A stretch of DNA of 64,000 nucleotides, taken from contig JAEWJT010000004.1 of the NCBI GenBank assembly GCA_023386345.1, positions 576,436 through 640,435 of the forward strand. Reading direction: 5' to 3'. Both the position numbers and the translations under genes were made by a program. This stretch comes from Bacillota bacterium (GTDB lineage: Bacteria; Bacillota; Clostridia; Tissierellales; Sedimentibacteraceae). Below are positions 50,818-59,304 of the stretch, piece after piece. The notes under the pieces are model-generated. The model did not search any database and was not told the DNA's origin. It saw only the letters and a program-made list of their open reading frames with translations. The number at the start of each line of letters is the position of its first letter. Within the stretch, counting starts at the first letter, position 1.

Positions 50818-52518
50818 ATGAAACTTAAAAATTTAATAGGAGACAGATTTAAGGAAAAGCCTTCTGATTGTGTTATTGACAGTCATGCTTTAATGCTTCG
50901 CGGGGCTTATATGAAAAACGTGGCAAATGGAATATATTCATCATATCTTCCACTACGAAGAATAACAAGAAAAATTGAACAGATTATCCGTGAAGAAATG
51001 GATTTAATAGATGGTCAAGAAGTATTGTTTCCTGTTGTACTGCCAGCATCCTTATGGCAGGAATCCGGAAGATATGAAACTGTAGGCAATGAACTTGTAC
51101 GTTTCCATGACCGAAACAAAAGTCCTCTTGTTCTTGGAATGACACATGAGGAAGCAGCAGTTTCACTTGTTCGTGAATATGGTCAGACCTACAGCAAGTA
51201 TCCATTCATGATTTATCAGATACAAACTAAATTTCGTGATGAAGCACGTCCACGAGGAGGACTTATCCGTGTTCGTGAATTTACTATGAAGGACGCCTAC
51301 TCTTTCCACACCTCACAGGAGGATTTAGAAGAATATTATATGCGCTGTTTCAGAGCATATGAAAAGATTTTTAAACGTGTCGGAATCCCTGAGGTAATTT
51401 CTGTAGCATCAGATTCTGGCATGATGGGCGGTAATATATCTCATGAGTTTATGTTATTAGCTGATGTAGGTGAAGACTCAATTGTTATATGCAGGGAATG
51501 TGATTATCGTGCAAACATGGAGGCTGCTGATAGTATTGTGCTAAATAAAAAAGATGATATTTCAGAAGCACTTACTATGGTCTACACTCCAAACATTCAT
51601 ACAATTGAGGATGTATGTATATTTTTAAAATCATCAGAGGAAAAAAGCTGTAAAGCTGTTGTCTATCAAAAAAATACTGATGATAGCTATGTCGTACTGT
51701 TTATACGCGGAGATTTGGATGTAAACGAGACAAAGCTTACAAATTATTTAGGATGTGATATTCGTCCTGCTGTAATAACAAAAGAAAGCGGTTTAAACGC
51801 TGGATATATTGGACCATATAAACTAAGTGGTAATTTTACAATATTGTTTGATAAATCTCTTGAAAACACAAACAATCTTTCCTGTGGTGCAAATATGGAA
51901 GAATACCATTATACAGGTCTTGATATATCACGTGATATAGGTGATGTAGTATACAATGATTTTGCAAAGATAACAGAGGGTGGTATCTGTCCAAAGTGTG
52001 GTAAATCATCTATAAGCATATCACGAGGAATTGAAGTTGGTAATATATTCCAATTAGGAACAAAATATACTAAAGCAATGAATATGCAGTATATTGATAA
52101 TAACGGTGTGTCAAATTATCCTATAATGGGCTGCTATGGAATAGGTGTTGGCAGACTTGCAGCTTCTGTATGTGAAGCTAACCACGACGAATATGGCCCT
52201 ATATGGCCAATGTCAATAGCACCATGGCAGGTGCATATTTGTGCAGTTCGCTCTGATAATCAAGAGGTTAAGGACTATGCCGACAAGCTTTATAGAGAGC
52301 TTCAAGAAAAAGGTATTGAAGTGATTTATGATGATAGAAACGTAAGTGCCGGAGTTATGTTCTCCGACGCAGACCTTCTTGGTATTCCAATTAGAATAAT
52401 TGTAAGCCCACGCAATATGAAAGATGAATGTTGTGAAGTTGTAAGCAGAGATAAATCAATACATCATAAAGAAGCTTTAGAAACTGTATGCAGTAAAGTG
52501 ATTGAACTGATTAAATAA
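50818..52518 (+). CDS. proS: Prolyl-tRNA synthetase, bacterial type with editing insertion
   Basis: 566 aa class II enzyme. Motif 1-2 region LVLGMTHEEAAVSLVREY...QTKFRDEARPRGGLIRVREFTMKDAYSFH, editing INS domain (about 230-390, GYIGPYKL), motif 3 GIGVGRLAAS, and HGTP domain (PWQVHICAVR...YDDRNVSAGVMFSDADLLGIP). ATG 50818 has GGAGG at the first ATG (50806), which is thus the SD. Arginine codons are mainly CGT/CGA/CGC, whereas glyQS and most neighbours use AGA. T-box controlled. Confidence 0.96.
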   Translation: MKLKNLIGDRFKEKPSDCVIDSHALMLRGAYMKNVANGIYSSYLPLRRITRKIEQIIREEMDLIDGQEVLFPVVLPASLWQESGRYETVGNELVRFHDRNKSPLVLGMTHEEAAVSLVREYGQTYSKYPFMIYQIQTKFRDEARPRGGLIRVREFTMKDAYSFHTSQEDLEEYYMRCFRAYEKIFKRVGIPEVISVASDSGMMGGNISHEFMLLADVGEDSIVICRECDYRANMEAADSIVLNKKDDISEALTMVYTPNIHTIEDVCIFLKSSEEKSCKAVVYQKNTDDSYVVLFIRGDLDVNETKLTNYLGCDIRPAVITKESGLNAGYIGPYKLSGNFTILFDKSLENTNNLSCGANMEEYHYTGLDISRDIGDVVYNDFAKITEGGICPKCGKSSISISRGIEVGNIFQLGTKYTKAMNMQYIDNNGVSNYPIMGCYGIGVGRLAASVCEANHDEYGPIWPMSIAPWQVHICAVRSDNQEVKDYADKLYRELQEKGIEVIYDDRNVSAGVMFSDADLLGIPIRIIVSPRNMKDECCEVVSRDKSIHHKEALETVCSKVIELIK

Positions 52519-52526
52519 ATTAAAAA

Positions 52527-52563
52527 AGGATGCTGCAAAATATAAACTATTTTGCAGCATCCT
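52527..52563. terminator. Bidirectional terminator after proS
   Basis: 16-bp stem AGGATGCTGCAAAATA (52527-52542) with TATTTTGCAGCATCCT (52548-52563), A-run before and T-rich after. Between convergent proS and the AraC gene. Confidence 0.88.
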
Positions 52564-52577
52564 CTTATTTTTACTTT

Positions 52578-53474
52578 CTAACTATTTTTCTTTACAGGTA
52601 TCCAAATTTCACAGGTATAATCATCTTTTTGAGTATCTCCCGGTCCATAAACTTGAATTTCATAATTCATTGACTTTTCATACCCACTTGATGGAAACCA
52701 TTCTGTAAATATACGTGCTGTCAGCATATCTATAGGGTGTATCTTTTGATTTAGTGTTCCTTTTGCAGTAAACACAGCCCATGTGCTGGCTGGTACTTCA
52801 AACTCAGTTAAATCATCATATTCTTTTCCATCTGACTCAGCACCAATAGCTTCAATAATTTCACCATTTTCAAGAGTATTTATAACCCCCATTTGGTAAA
52901 AAGGAGCACGGTATAATCCATATTCTGCTATTTTACTATTCATCCCGTTATATAGAAAATCATTCCAATAATTCCATCTTTCACCCATTTGTTCTTTCCA
53001 GTACTGCGCATCTTTATTTGCTGTCCATACACCAAAATTTTTTACTACACCTAAACCTTTAATTATTCCTCTTTCTTCAATTCTATACTCCATATTTACA
53101 TCTCCTTTAATTGAAATATGAAAGGTAATACGTGGACACATTCTAAGCTTTGTGCCTTGATTGCATGCTTCCCTTGGCGTTATACCATGTAGCTCCTTAA
53201 ATGCACGAGCAAATGACTCTGGCGAGTTATATCCATACTTTAAAGCAATATCAATCACTTTATGCTTACCTGTTTGAAGTTCTAAAGCAGCAAGTGACAA
53301 TCGTCTATTTCTGGTATATTCTGAAAAAGATATGCCAACAATGTAGGTAAATATTCTCCCAAATTGATATACATCACAGCCAACAATTTTCGATATGTGA
53401 TTATAGTTAAAATCTTCAGTTATATTATCTTCGATATAATCAATAAGCTCAGTCATTCTATTCAAAAACTCCAT
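52578..53474 (-). CDS. AraC-family regulator with GyrI-like effector domain (copy 2)
   Basis: 298 aa. N-terminal two-HTH AraC unit (FNYNHISKIVGCDVYQFGRIFTYIV; VIDIALKYGYNSPESFARAFKELHGITPREA), residues 130-298 effector domain (DLTEFEVPASTWAVFTAKGTL..., YTCEIWIPVKKNS). Drug- or metabolite-sensing type, distinct in sequence from the copy at 30955. ATG 53474 is preferred over GTG 53477 for its spacing to GGAAGGA. Monocistronic, target genes unknown. Confidence 0.87.
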   Translation of the reverse strand: MEFLNRMTELIDYIEDNITEDFNYNHISKIVGCDVYQFGRIFTYIVGISFSEYTRNRRLSLAALELQTGKHKVIDIALKYGYNSPESFARAFKELHGITPREACNQGTKLRMCPRITFHISIKGDVNMEYRIEERGIIKGLGVVKNFGVWTANKDAQYWKEQMGERWNYWNDFLYNGMNSKIAEYGLYRAPFYQMGVINTLENGEIIEAIGAESDGKEYDDLTEFEVPASTWAVFTAKGTLNQKIHPIDMLTARIFTEWFPSSGYEKSMNYEIQVYGPGDTQKDDYTCEIWIPVKKNS

Positions 53475-53639
53475 CACAATCCTTCCTTTCGTATTTCATT
53501 ATAATAGATATAAAATTAGAATACCTTGCAAAATTTAGACAATTATGCAAGGTTTATGTTCTATATATTCGTTGTATTCCAATAAAGTCAAAAGCTTACA
53601 TAGAATTAGAGTAACATTAACTAACATTTTGATTTCCTC

Positions 53640-54212
53640 TTAATTATGTTGAATGGCAAAATAATCTTCTCTTAATATAGCATATTGCGCTAAATCATAG
53701 AATTCTTTATCTCCTCTTACGCCAGCTTGTCTAAACGTACCCTCATACTGCATATTGCTTTTAATCATTACTTTTCCAGAAGCTTGATTATTTGTATCAT
53801 ATAAAGCTACAACTCTGCTAAATCCAACCGCTTTAAACATATAATCAATAACTGCCTTCATCGCCTCAGTAGTAATTCCTTTATTCCAGTATTTACTTGC
53901 TATGCAGTATCCAATTTCGCATGAAAAATTTAATTCGTTGACTCTTACAGCGCTAATATTCCCAATTACTTGTTTTTCATCTTTAATTTCAATTACCCAG
54001 TTATATGTACTTTCATTTTTATACGCATCTATCCAGTTGTTTAACAAAGCCTTTGTAAATTCAACATTTTCATGAGTTTTCCAAGATAAAAATTTTGTAA
54101 CTTCTTTGTCAGTTGCCCAACTTTTATACATACCTTCGGCATCTTGAATATTAAATCTTCTAAGAATTAATCTTTCAGTTTCAATTTTATTTGTTCCTTT
54201 ATGTTTTAACAT
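53640..54212 (-). CDS. GNAT acetyltransferase, RimJ/RimL type
   Basis: 190 aa. IETERLILRRFNIQDAEGMYKSWATDKEVTKFLSW at the start, CoA loop WNKGITTEA, and NNQASGKVMIKSNMQYEGTFRQAG. The ETERLILR start is typical of ribosomal-protein N-acetyltransferase-like members. Ten bases after the next GNAT gene, co-transcribed. Confidence 0.88.
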   Translation of the reverse strand: MLKHKGTNKIETERLILRRFNIQDAEGMYKSWATDKEVTKFLSWKTHENVEFTKALLNNWIDAYKNESTYNWVIEIKDEKQVIGNISAVRVNELNFSCEIGYCIASKYWNKGITTEAMKAVIDYMFKAVGFSRVVALYDTNNQASGKVMIKSNMQYEGTFRQAGVRGDKEFYDLAQYAILREDYFAIQHN

Positions 54213-54222
54213 ATACTGCCTC

Positions 54223-54756
54223 CTATTTATTAAAAAATTCTTCTTTAATCATTGAGTAGCATACATCATCTACTATTTCGCCACTTGGCAATACACTTGC
54301 TAATCTTAATACGCCTTCAAATTTAAATCCACATTTTTCTATTACTCTTTTAGAACGTTCATTAAACGGAAAATGATATACGGATATCATATTCAAATCT
54401 AATTCATTAAAGGCGTAATCTAAAACTCGTTTGGTCGCTTCTGGCACATAGCCATTTCCCCAAAATTTATCTGATAATACATAGCCAATCATTTTTACTT
54501 TAGAATCATCTCTTTTTTTGTCATTATGCAGTCCATATGAACCAATAACCTTATTTGATTTCTTTTCAACTATTGCCCAAACTTCATCTTCTTCAATGAA
54601 CATTTTTAAAATTTTAGCAGTATCCTCTTTTGTCTTGTGCGGAGGCCAGCCTGCATTTGGCCCTACATCAGGACTTTTTGCATACTCAAAAATATCATCT
54701 AAATCATCCTCTGCAAATTTTCTTAATATTAATCTTTCAGTTTCCAATGTTTTCAA
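54223..54756 (-). CDS. GNAT acetyltransferase, RimJ/RimL type
   Basis: 177 aa. LETERLILRKFAEDDLDDIFEYAKSPDVGPNAGWPPH, CoA loop WGNGYVPEA and NERSKRVIEKCGFKFEGVLR. Same subfamily as the gene at 53640 and first gene of the two-gene unit. ATG 54756 is preceded by GGAGGGTAA. Confidence 0.88.
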   Translation of the reverse strand: MKTLETERLILRKFAEDDLDDIFEYAKSPDVGPNAGWPPHKTKEDTAKILKMFIEEDEVWAIVEKKSNKVIGSYGLHNDKKRDDSKVKMIGYVLSDKFWGNGYVPEATKRVLDYAFNELDLNMISVYHFPFNERSKRVIEKCGFKFEGVLRLASVLPSGEIVDDVCYSMIKEEFFNK

Positions 54757-54900
54757 TTATTTACCCTCCATCTTTTATCTCGTAATCCCATTATAGAAAT
54801 ATAATTCTATATAATATATCACAACAGTAAAAATATGTAAATAATATTTTTTTACTATTTTTTATGAAATATTATTATTATAAAATGATTTTATGGTATA

Positions 54901-54936
54901 AAAATAGCAACCAAACTATCTATAGCTTAGTTGCCG
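54901..54936 (-). terminator. Terminator after the 54967 gene
   Basis: AGCAACCAAACTAT (54906 onwards) with ATAGCTTAGTTGCC (54922-54935), T5 on the minus strand. Confidence 0.7.
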
Positions 54937-54966
54937 TTTTTAATAATCTAATTAAAAAAATTATGT

Positions 54967-55641
54967 TTATAATTCAAGCCCTGATTGTTCCCCTTGTGAT
55001 TGTATAGTTTGCTCACTTAAAGATATTTTTCTATACTTCATATAAATTAGAGCTATTCCTGCAAGTATTAAAACAATACCAACTGCAAAACAAATTTGTG
55101 CCTCTACAAATGAAGTGTAATCAATAAACAATGGTTGTCCCATAGCATCAATTTCTGCTTCTGTAAAATCAGAATTAATCATATACTCACGGAAATATTT
55201 TACAAGCTCATCATCCATTGGTTTAACCATTCCTTGAATAAATACTTTAGTAGTTGGTTCAGCTCCCCCATCAAGATAAGCATATGTTTCATCTACTAAT
55301 TTGTCCATATCTGAAACATGATCTTGATTTGTCTTTAAACCAATGAACACATCATTAGCCATTGGAATTACATAATAATTTCCAGAAGCCTTTTTTGATG
55401 TTACACTGCCGCTTTTATTCTTTGTCTCTGTAGTTTCAGAAGCAAACGGTGAAAATGATAACTCTACATCTCCTTCTATATGGCTTCCTTTCTTCACTTC
55501 TACACCATCCAATAAGTCTTCAAAACTGATTGCTGGATAAAAGGAAGTTACAAATGCACTAAAAAACATTGAGATAACAACAATTCCCAATACTAAAAGT
55601 GATAAATTTAATCGATTTAATGATGCAAATATTTTTTTCAT
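54967..55641 (-). CDS. Two-helix membrane protein, DUF6709-like
   Basis: 224 aa. One N-terminal helix (about 15-35), an extracytoplasmic domain of about 145 residues, a second helix (about 182-205) and a short polar tail. The outer domain begins AISFEDLLDGVEVKKGSHIEGDVELSFSPFA and contains YVIPMANDVFIGLKTN. I place it tentatively in DUF6709, function unknown. ATG 55641 has GGAG at good spacing; the ATG at 55653 is over that site. The 55642-55957 region upstream holds a terminator and no gene. Confidence 0.6.
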   Translation of the reverse strand: MKKIFASLNRLNLSLLVLGIVVISMFFSAFVTSFYPAISFEDLLDGVEVKKGSHIEGDVELSFSPFASETTETKNKSGSVTSKKASGNYYVIPMANDVFIGLKTNQDHVSDMDKLVDETYAYLDGGAEPTTKVFIQGMVKPMDDELVKYFREYMINSDFTEAEIDAMGQPLFIDYTSFVEAQICFAVGIVLILAGIALIYMKYRKISLSEQTIQSQGEQSGLEL

Positions 55642-55860
55642 TTTTTTCTCCATTTCTTATTTAATTTATATTAATATTTTTTATTTTTCCTCTAAGCGAT
55701 AGACCTGCACCTACAGCTAGTCCTTATGTACATAAGCCAACAATGCTGATTATAATTTAAAAAGATATACTCATTTTATTATAGTGATATACTTGTTAGA
55801 ATTTCAATTCTCGTATATATTATTAAAATTTACAATAAATGTCAACAGTTTTTTCGACAA

Positions 55861-55902
55861 AAAAACAGGTCACATATACAAATCCGCATAATCAACCTGT
55901 TT
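55861..55902 (-). terminator. Terminator after the MerR/membrane-protein unit
   Basis: AAAACAGGT (55861-55869) with ACCTGTTTT (55894-55902); A-run left and T-run right. It lies 55 bases after the 55958 stop on the minus strand. Confidence 0.75.
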
Positions 55903-55957
55903 TTATAATATAATTTTTTTATAATAATGTTGCGTCAAAGTAAATAAGATAAATCAA

Positions 55958-56275
55958 TTAATTTTTTATTATTAAAAAAATATTTACAGCAAAGAAAAGC
56001 CCTCTAAATATATGATGAGATATATTTACTTTTCCAAATGTGTATTTTCCATTTAAAATACAAGCAAGCATTATAATAATTGCACCAAGTATTAAAACAA
56101 TTTCACCTATAAGCTCAAAACTGTAAATTTGCAATATCAAAAAGGCTATAATAAAAATCTGTCCGATAAATTCCAGTAATTTTACATCTTTTTTAATATT
56201 TTTATTTAATAAAAATGCTGCCGTTGTTAATAAGCTAAAGGCTAAAACTATGTAACTGCATATTAATTTTATTAT
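55958..56275 (-). CDS. Four-helix membrane protein without a standard start codon
   Basis: From the TGA above 56280 the frame is open for about 107 codons, giving a strongly hydrophobic protein of about 105 residues with KNIKKD-type cytoplasmic loops and four probable helices. Only its last 60 codons follow a TTG (56140), and that TTG lies inside a helix. No ATG, GTG or TTG precedes it. The MerR stop TAA (56274-56272) overlaps an ATA (56275-56273) as ATAA, with AGGTGAT five bases before it, exactly where an ATG would sit in a coupled pair. I infer an AUA start or a lost start codon. Confidence 0.45.
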   Translation of the reverse strand: MIKLICSYIVLAFSLLTTAAFLLNKNIKKDVKLLEFIGQIFIIAFLILQIYSFELIGEIVLILGAIIIMLACILNGKYTFGKVNISHHIFRGLFFAVNIFLIIKN

Positions 56276-56670
56276 GGCAAATCACCTACATTCTCTAAAG
56301 CTTTATCAATTTTACTTATTGATTTTTCTAACATCTGTTTTGATATTTTGATTTGGCCCTCAATTTCCAATAAATTACTATAAGCTTTTTTAAGTATGCT
56401 TTCGCTTTTTTTAACAATGCTTATTTTTTTATCTAAATTATCTCCTGCTAAATCATATGTTTCATTCAAATTAAATAATACTCCAATATCATCTAAAGTA
56501 AGATTTAGTTTCTTTAGCATTATTATAGTTTGTAGCTGCTTTATATTATCCTCTGTGTAGTCCTTCCTGTCATTAGCTAGTCTATTTGCTTTCAATAATC
56601 CTAATTTTTCATAATACCTTATTGTGTCAATTGAAATATTGCTCTTAGTTGAAAATTCACTTATTTTCAT
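56272..56670 (-). CDS. MerR-family transcriptional regulator
   Basis: 132 aa. Winged helix KISEFSTKSNISIDTIRYYEKLGLLKANRLANDRKDYTEDNIKQL is the MerR N-terminus; a coiled-coil C-terminus (SESILKKAYSNLLEIEGQIKISKQMLEKSISKI) follows without Cys metal ligands, so it senses a small organic molecule or redox state rather than mercury. GGAGG before ATG 56670. The promoter has the 19-bp MerR-type spacer. Overlaps the following membrane-protein frame. Confidence 0.9.
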   Translation of the reverse strand: MKISEFSTKSNISIDTIRYYEKLGLLKANRLANDRKDYTEDNIKQLQTIIMLKKLNLTLDDIGVLFNLNETYDLAGDNLDKKISIVKKSESILKKAYSNLLEIEGQIKISKQMLEKSISKIDKALENVGDLP

Positions 56671-56690
56671 ATATAAACACCTCCAATAAC

Positions 56691-56721
56691 ATTATAAATC
56701 ATGGAGCTAACTCCATGTCAA
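56691..56721 (-). promoter_or_regulatory. MerR-type promoter with 19-bp spacer and palindrome
   Basis: On the minus strand TTGACA (56721-56716), 19-bp spacer, TATAAT (56696-56691). Inside the spacer lies the palindrome ATGGAG-N4-CTCCAT (plus 56701-56716). This is the classic design in which MerR untwists an overlong spacer. Confidence 0.85.
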
Positions 56722-56805
56722 GCATAAATTTTAATTTATTTTAAATTTTATAGTCTCCTATAGTAGCAGCAATTTAAACATCCCTATAATAACATATAGA
56801 CTGCT

Positions 56806-57369
56806 TTAATTCATATCTATTTCTTCTATGGAAATACACTTTTTATCCTCAAATATAAATTTTACTACCCAAGGCATAACTCCTACAATTGCATCAAAGT
56901 TTTCATAGCTAAAATTATTATCATAATAATTTACAATTGTACTAAGTGCTGTACCATGACTTCCTATTACTATATTCTTATTATTGTACTTTTCAAGAAC
57001 TTCATCTAAAGCCTTTATATTTCTTTTTTGCACTTCGTTTAACGATTCTCCGTCTGTTAGCTTATAATTAAAATCACCCCACTGCTTTTTGCAAAAACCT
57101 TTAAAATCCTCAACCCAAACACCGTCAACTTTTCTTTCTCTAAAATCGTCTATCGTTTCAATGTTTAATCCAGCATTTTTTGCGAAATCTGCAACAGTAT
57201 CAACAGATCTCACATATGGACTTGACAAAACAATGTCTATTTTTTTATCTAACAAATAATTTGTTACTTTAATTCTATCCTTTAATCCCTTATCAGTTAA
57301 AGGTCTGAAAAAATCATCATGATTGCTATAATCAGGCTCTGCATGTCTTACAAAATATATTGTTGTCAT
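56806..57369 (-). CDS. Histidine phosphatase (phosphoglycerate-mutase-like)
   Basis: 187 aa. Catalytic RHA in YFVRHAEPDYS at the start, PLTDKGL, VLSSPYVRSVDT (arginine pocket), and a second histidine in VIGSHGTALSTI. Dephosphorylates small phosphate esters; substrate unknown. ATG 57369 is preferred over GTG 57378, since AAGGAG overlaps the GTG. Confidence 0.88.
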   Translation of the reverse strand: MTTIYFVRHAEPDYSNHDDFFRPLTDKGLKDRIKVTNYLLDKKIDIVLSSPYVRSVDTVADFAKNAGLNIETIDDFRERKVDGVWVEDFKGFCKKQWGDFNYKLTDGESLNEVQKRNIKALDEVLEKYNNKNIVIGSHGTALSTIVNYYDNNFSYENFDAIVGVMPWVVKFIFEDKKCISIEEIDMN

Positions 57370-57605
57370 AGTTTTCACTCCTTGTCCTTATTATTTTAAA
57401 TTTTTGTATTATGCTTTATGTTACTCTTTAATATTAAAATGTCAATTATATTAATACAATAAAACCATTTTACTATACTCTCTTAGGTATTACAAGGTAA
57501 AATTTTTACGAATTATTTTAAAACTATTGAAAAATTGCAAATATTAGTTTATATTAATAGATGAAAGATTTTTAAATGGCAAAACATTCTACAGGAGAAA
57601 ATATC

Positions 57606-58487
57606 ATGCTTAAAAACAAAACAAATTTAGTACCAAAAATTGCTGCAATTCACGATATGTCAGGTTATGGGAGATGTTCTCTGACTGTTATTTTACCAGT
57701 AATTTCTGCACTTGGATCTCAAGTATGCCCTATACCTACTGCAATACTTAGCAGTCACCCTCTATTTAAGGATTTTTACTTTTATGATTGCACAGAGCAT
57801 ATAGAGAAATATTATGAAAATTGGGAATTAAATTCACTCAAATTCGATTGCATGTACAGTGGTTTTTTAGCTTCTGAAAAACAAATTGACATGATTATAG
57901 CTATACTTAATAAAATGAAATCCAATAATGACACTCTATCTGTTATTGACCCTGTTATGGGAGATCACGGAAAGGTATATAAAACTTACACTATGGAAAT
58001 GGTAAATAAAATGAGTGAGTTAATTAAGCACGCCGATATAATAACTCCAAACTTTACTGAAGCTTCTATATTATTAAAAAAAGAATATACTTCTGAGAAT
58101 TTGGATATTATTATACTAAAGGAATATTTAAAAGAGCTTAGCAATATAGGACCTAAAATTATTATAATGACTGGTATACACACAAAAGACAATGAGTATG
58201 CAAATTTATGCTATGATAAAACAAAAAATGAATATTATTTAATTCCTTATGAATATATTGATGCTAAATTTCCCGGAACAGGAGACTTATTCACTTCATT
58301 ATTTGTTGGCTATTTGTTTAGAGGAAAATCTATACCTCAGGCTATAGAAGAAGCATCAAGATTTGTAACATTAGCTGTAAAAACTACAATTTCAGATGGT
58401 ACAGATAGCAGAAATGGAGTTGCGTTTGAAAAAATTATCATCGAGCTTTTTAATGAATTAGATAAATATAGTTATAGATTGATTTAA
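57606..58487 (+). CDS. pdxK: Pyridoxamine kinase
   Basis: 293 aa ribokinase-fold enzyme. AAIHDMSGYGRCSLTVILPVISALG at the start, VIDPVMGDHGK, ITPNFTEASIL and the C-terminal FPGTGDLFTSLFVGYL (GTGD, catalytic Asp). Phosphorylates pyridoxamine/pyridoxal/pyridoxine with ATP to the coenzyme. ATG 57606 has ACAGGAG upstream. It is followed by a gene for an ECF S component, together forming a B6 uptake and trapping unit. Confidence 0.93.
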   Translation: MLKNKTNLVPKIAAIHDMSGYGRCSLTVILPVISALGSQVCPIPTAILSSHPLFKDFYFYDCTEHIEKYYENWELNSLKFDCMYSGFLASEKQIDMIIAILNKMKSNNDTLSVIDPVMGDHGKVYKTYTMEMVNKMSELIKHADIITPNFTEASILLKKEYTSENLDIIILKEYLKELSNIGPKIIIMTGIHTKDNEYANLCYDKTKNEYYLIPYEYIDAKFPGTGDLFTSLFVGYLFRGKSIPQAIEEASRFVTLAVKTTISDGTDSRNGVAFEKIIIELFNELDKYSYRLI

Positions 58488-58647
58488 GATTAAATTATTG
58501 CTAATAGGCTTATAATTCCACAATTTACATAGTGTTTTAATAAAAATTAATTTCAATCTGTACCCTATAAAATATTTAAAACTGGATATTTTCATGAGTA
58601 CAAAGTATGATATAATTAATTTATAAATATGTGGAGGAAAATATTAT

Positions 58648-59223
58648 ATGAATAATAAAAGAAAATTTTCAACTCTTAAATTAGCAATTATAGGCTTAAT
58701 GGCCGCACTGGTATTTGTAGCATCAAGATTTAGAATTGATATACCAACACCTTTAGGAAAAACAGGTTTGCATATTGGAAATGTTATGTGTGTTTTAAGT
58801 GGTTTATTGTTTGGTCCGGTTATCGGAGGCTTATCCGCAGGCTTTGGCTCAGCAATGTTTGACTTATTTGATCCAACTTTTGCACCTGAATTTTGGATTA
58901 CCTTTATTATGAAATTTGTAATGGGATATTTAGCAGGTTATATATCTCACATGAACGGAAGAAAAGGCGAAGATAAGAAATTCAATACAATTGCTGCAAT
59001 TGTAGGTGCGTTTAGCTATGTAGTTCTTTACATAGGCAAAACCATTATAATGAATTTCCTTATTTTAGGAAACAAATTGGAAGCGGTAATTGCAGTTACT
59101 ATAACAAAAGGAACAACTTCATTGGCAAATGCTGTAATTGCAGTCATAGCATCATTAGCAATCTTATTTGCTATAAGACCTGCTCTTAAATCTGCTGGGA
59201 TATTTGGTAAATTAGAAAGATAA
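58648..59223 (+). CDS. ECF transporter S component, probable vitamin B6 (PdxU-like)
   Basis: 191 aa, six membrane helices. LKLAIIGLMAALVFVASRFRIDIPT at the start and GNVMCVLSGLLFGPVIGGLSAGFG are typical of ECF S components. They bind the vitamin and work with a shared EcfAA'T module, not in this window. Vitamin B6 as substrate is inferred from adjacency to pyridoxamine kinase. GGAGG upstream of ATG 58648. An intergenic TATAAT at 58611-58616 suggests its own promoter. Confidence 0.82.
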   Translation: MNNKRKFSTLKLAIIGLMAALVFVASRFRIDIPTPLGKTGLHIGNVMCVLSGLLFGPVIGGLSAGFGSAMFDLFDPTFAPEFWITFIMKFVMGYLAGYISHMNGRKGEDKKFNTIAAIVGAFSYVVLYIGKTIIMNFLILGNKLEAVIAVTITKGTTSLANAVIAVIASLAILFAIRPALKSAGIFGKLER

Positions 59224-59235
59224 AAAATATAAAAA

Positions 59236-59270
59236 AAAGAATTATTTTAAGGATTTTAAATAATTCTTTT
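59236..59270. terminator. Bidirectional terminator
   Basis: AAAAGAATTATTT (about 59236-59248) with AAATAATTCTTTT (59258-59270), A-run before and T-run after, between convergent genes. Confidence 0.8.
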
Positions 59271-59304
59271 TTTATTTTAATCTACTCAATAATCATACTA
59301 AAAA

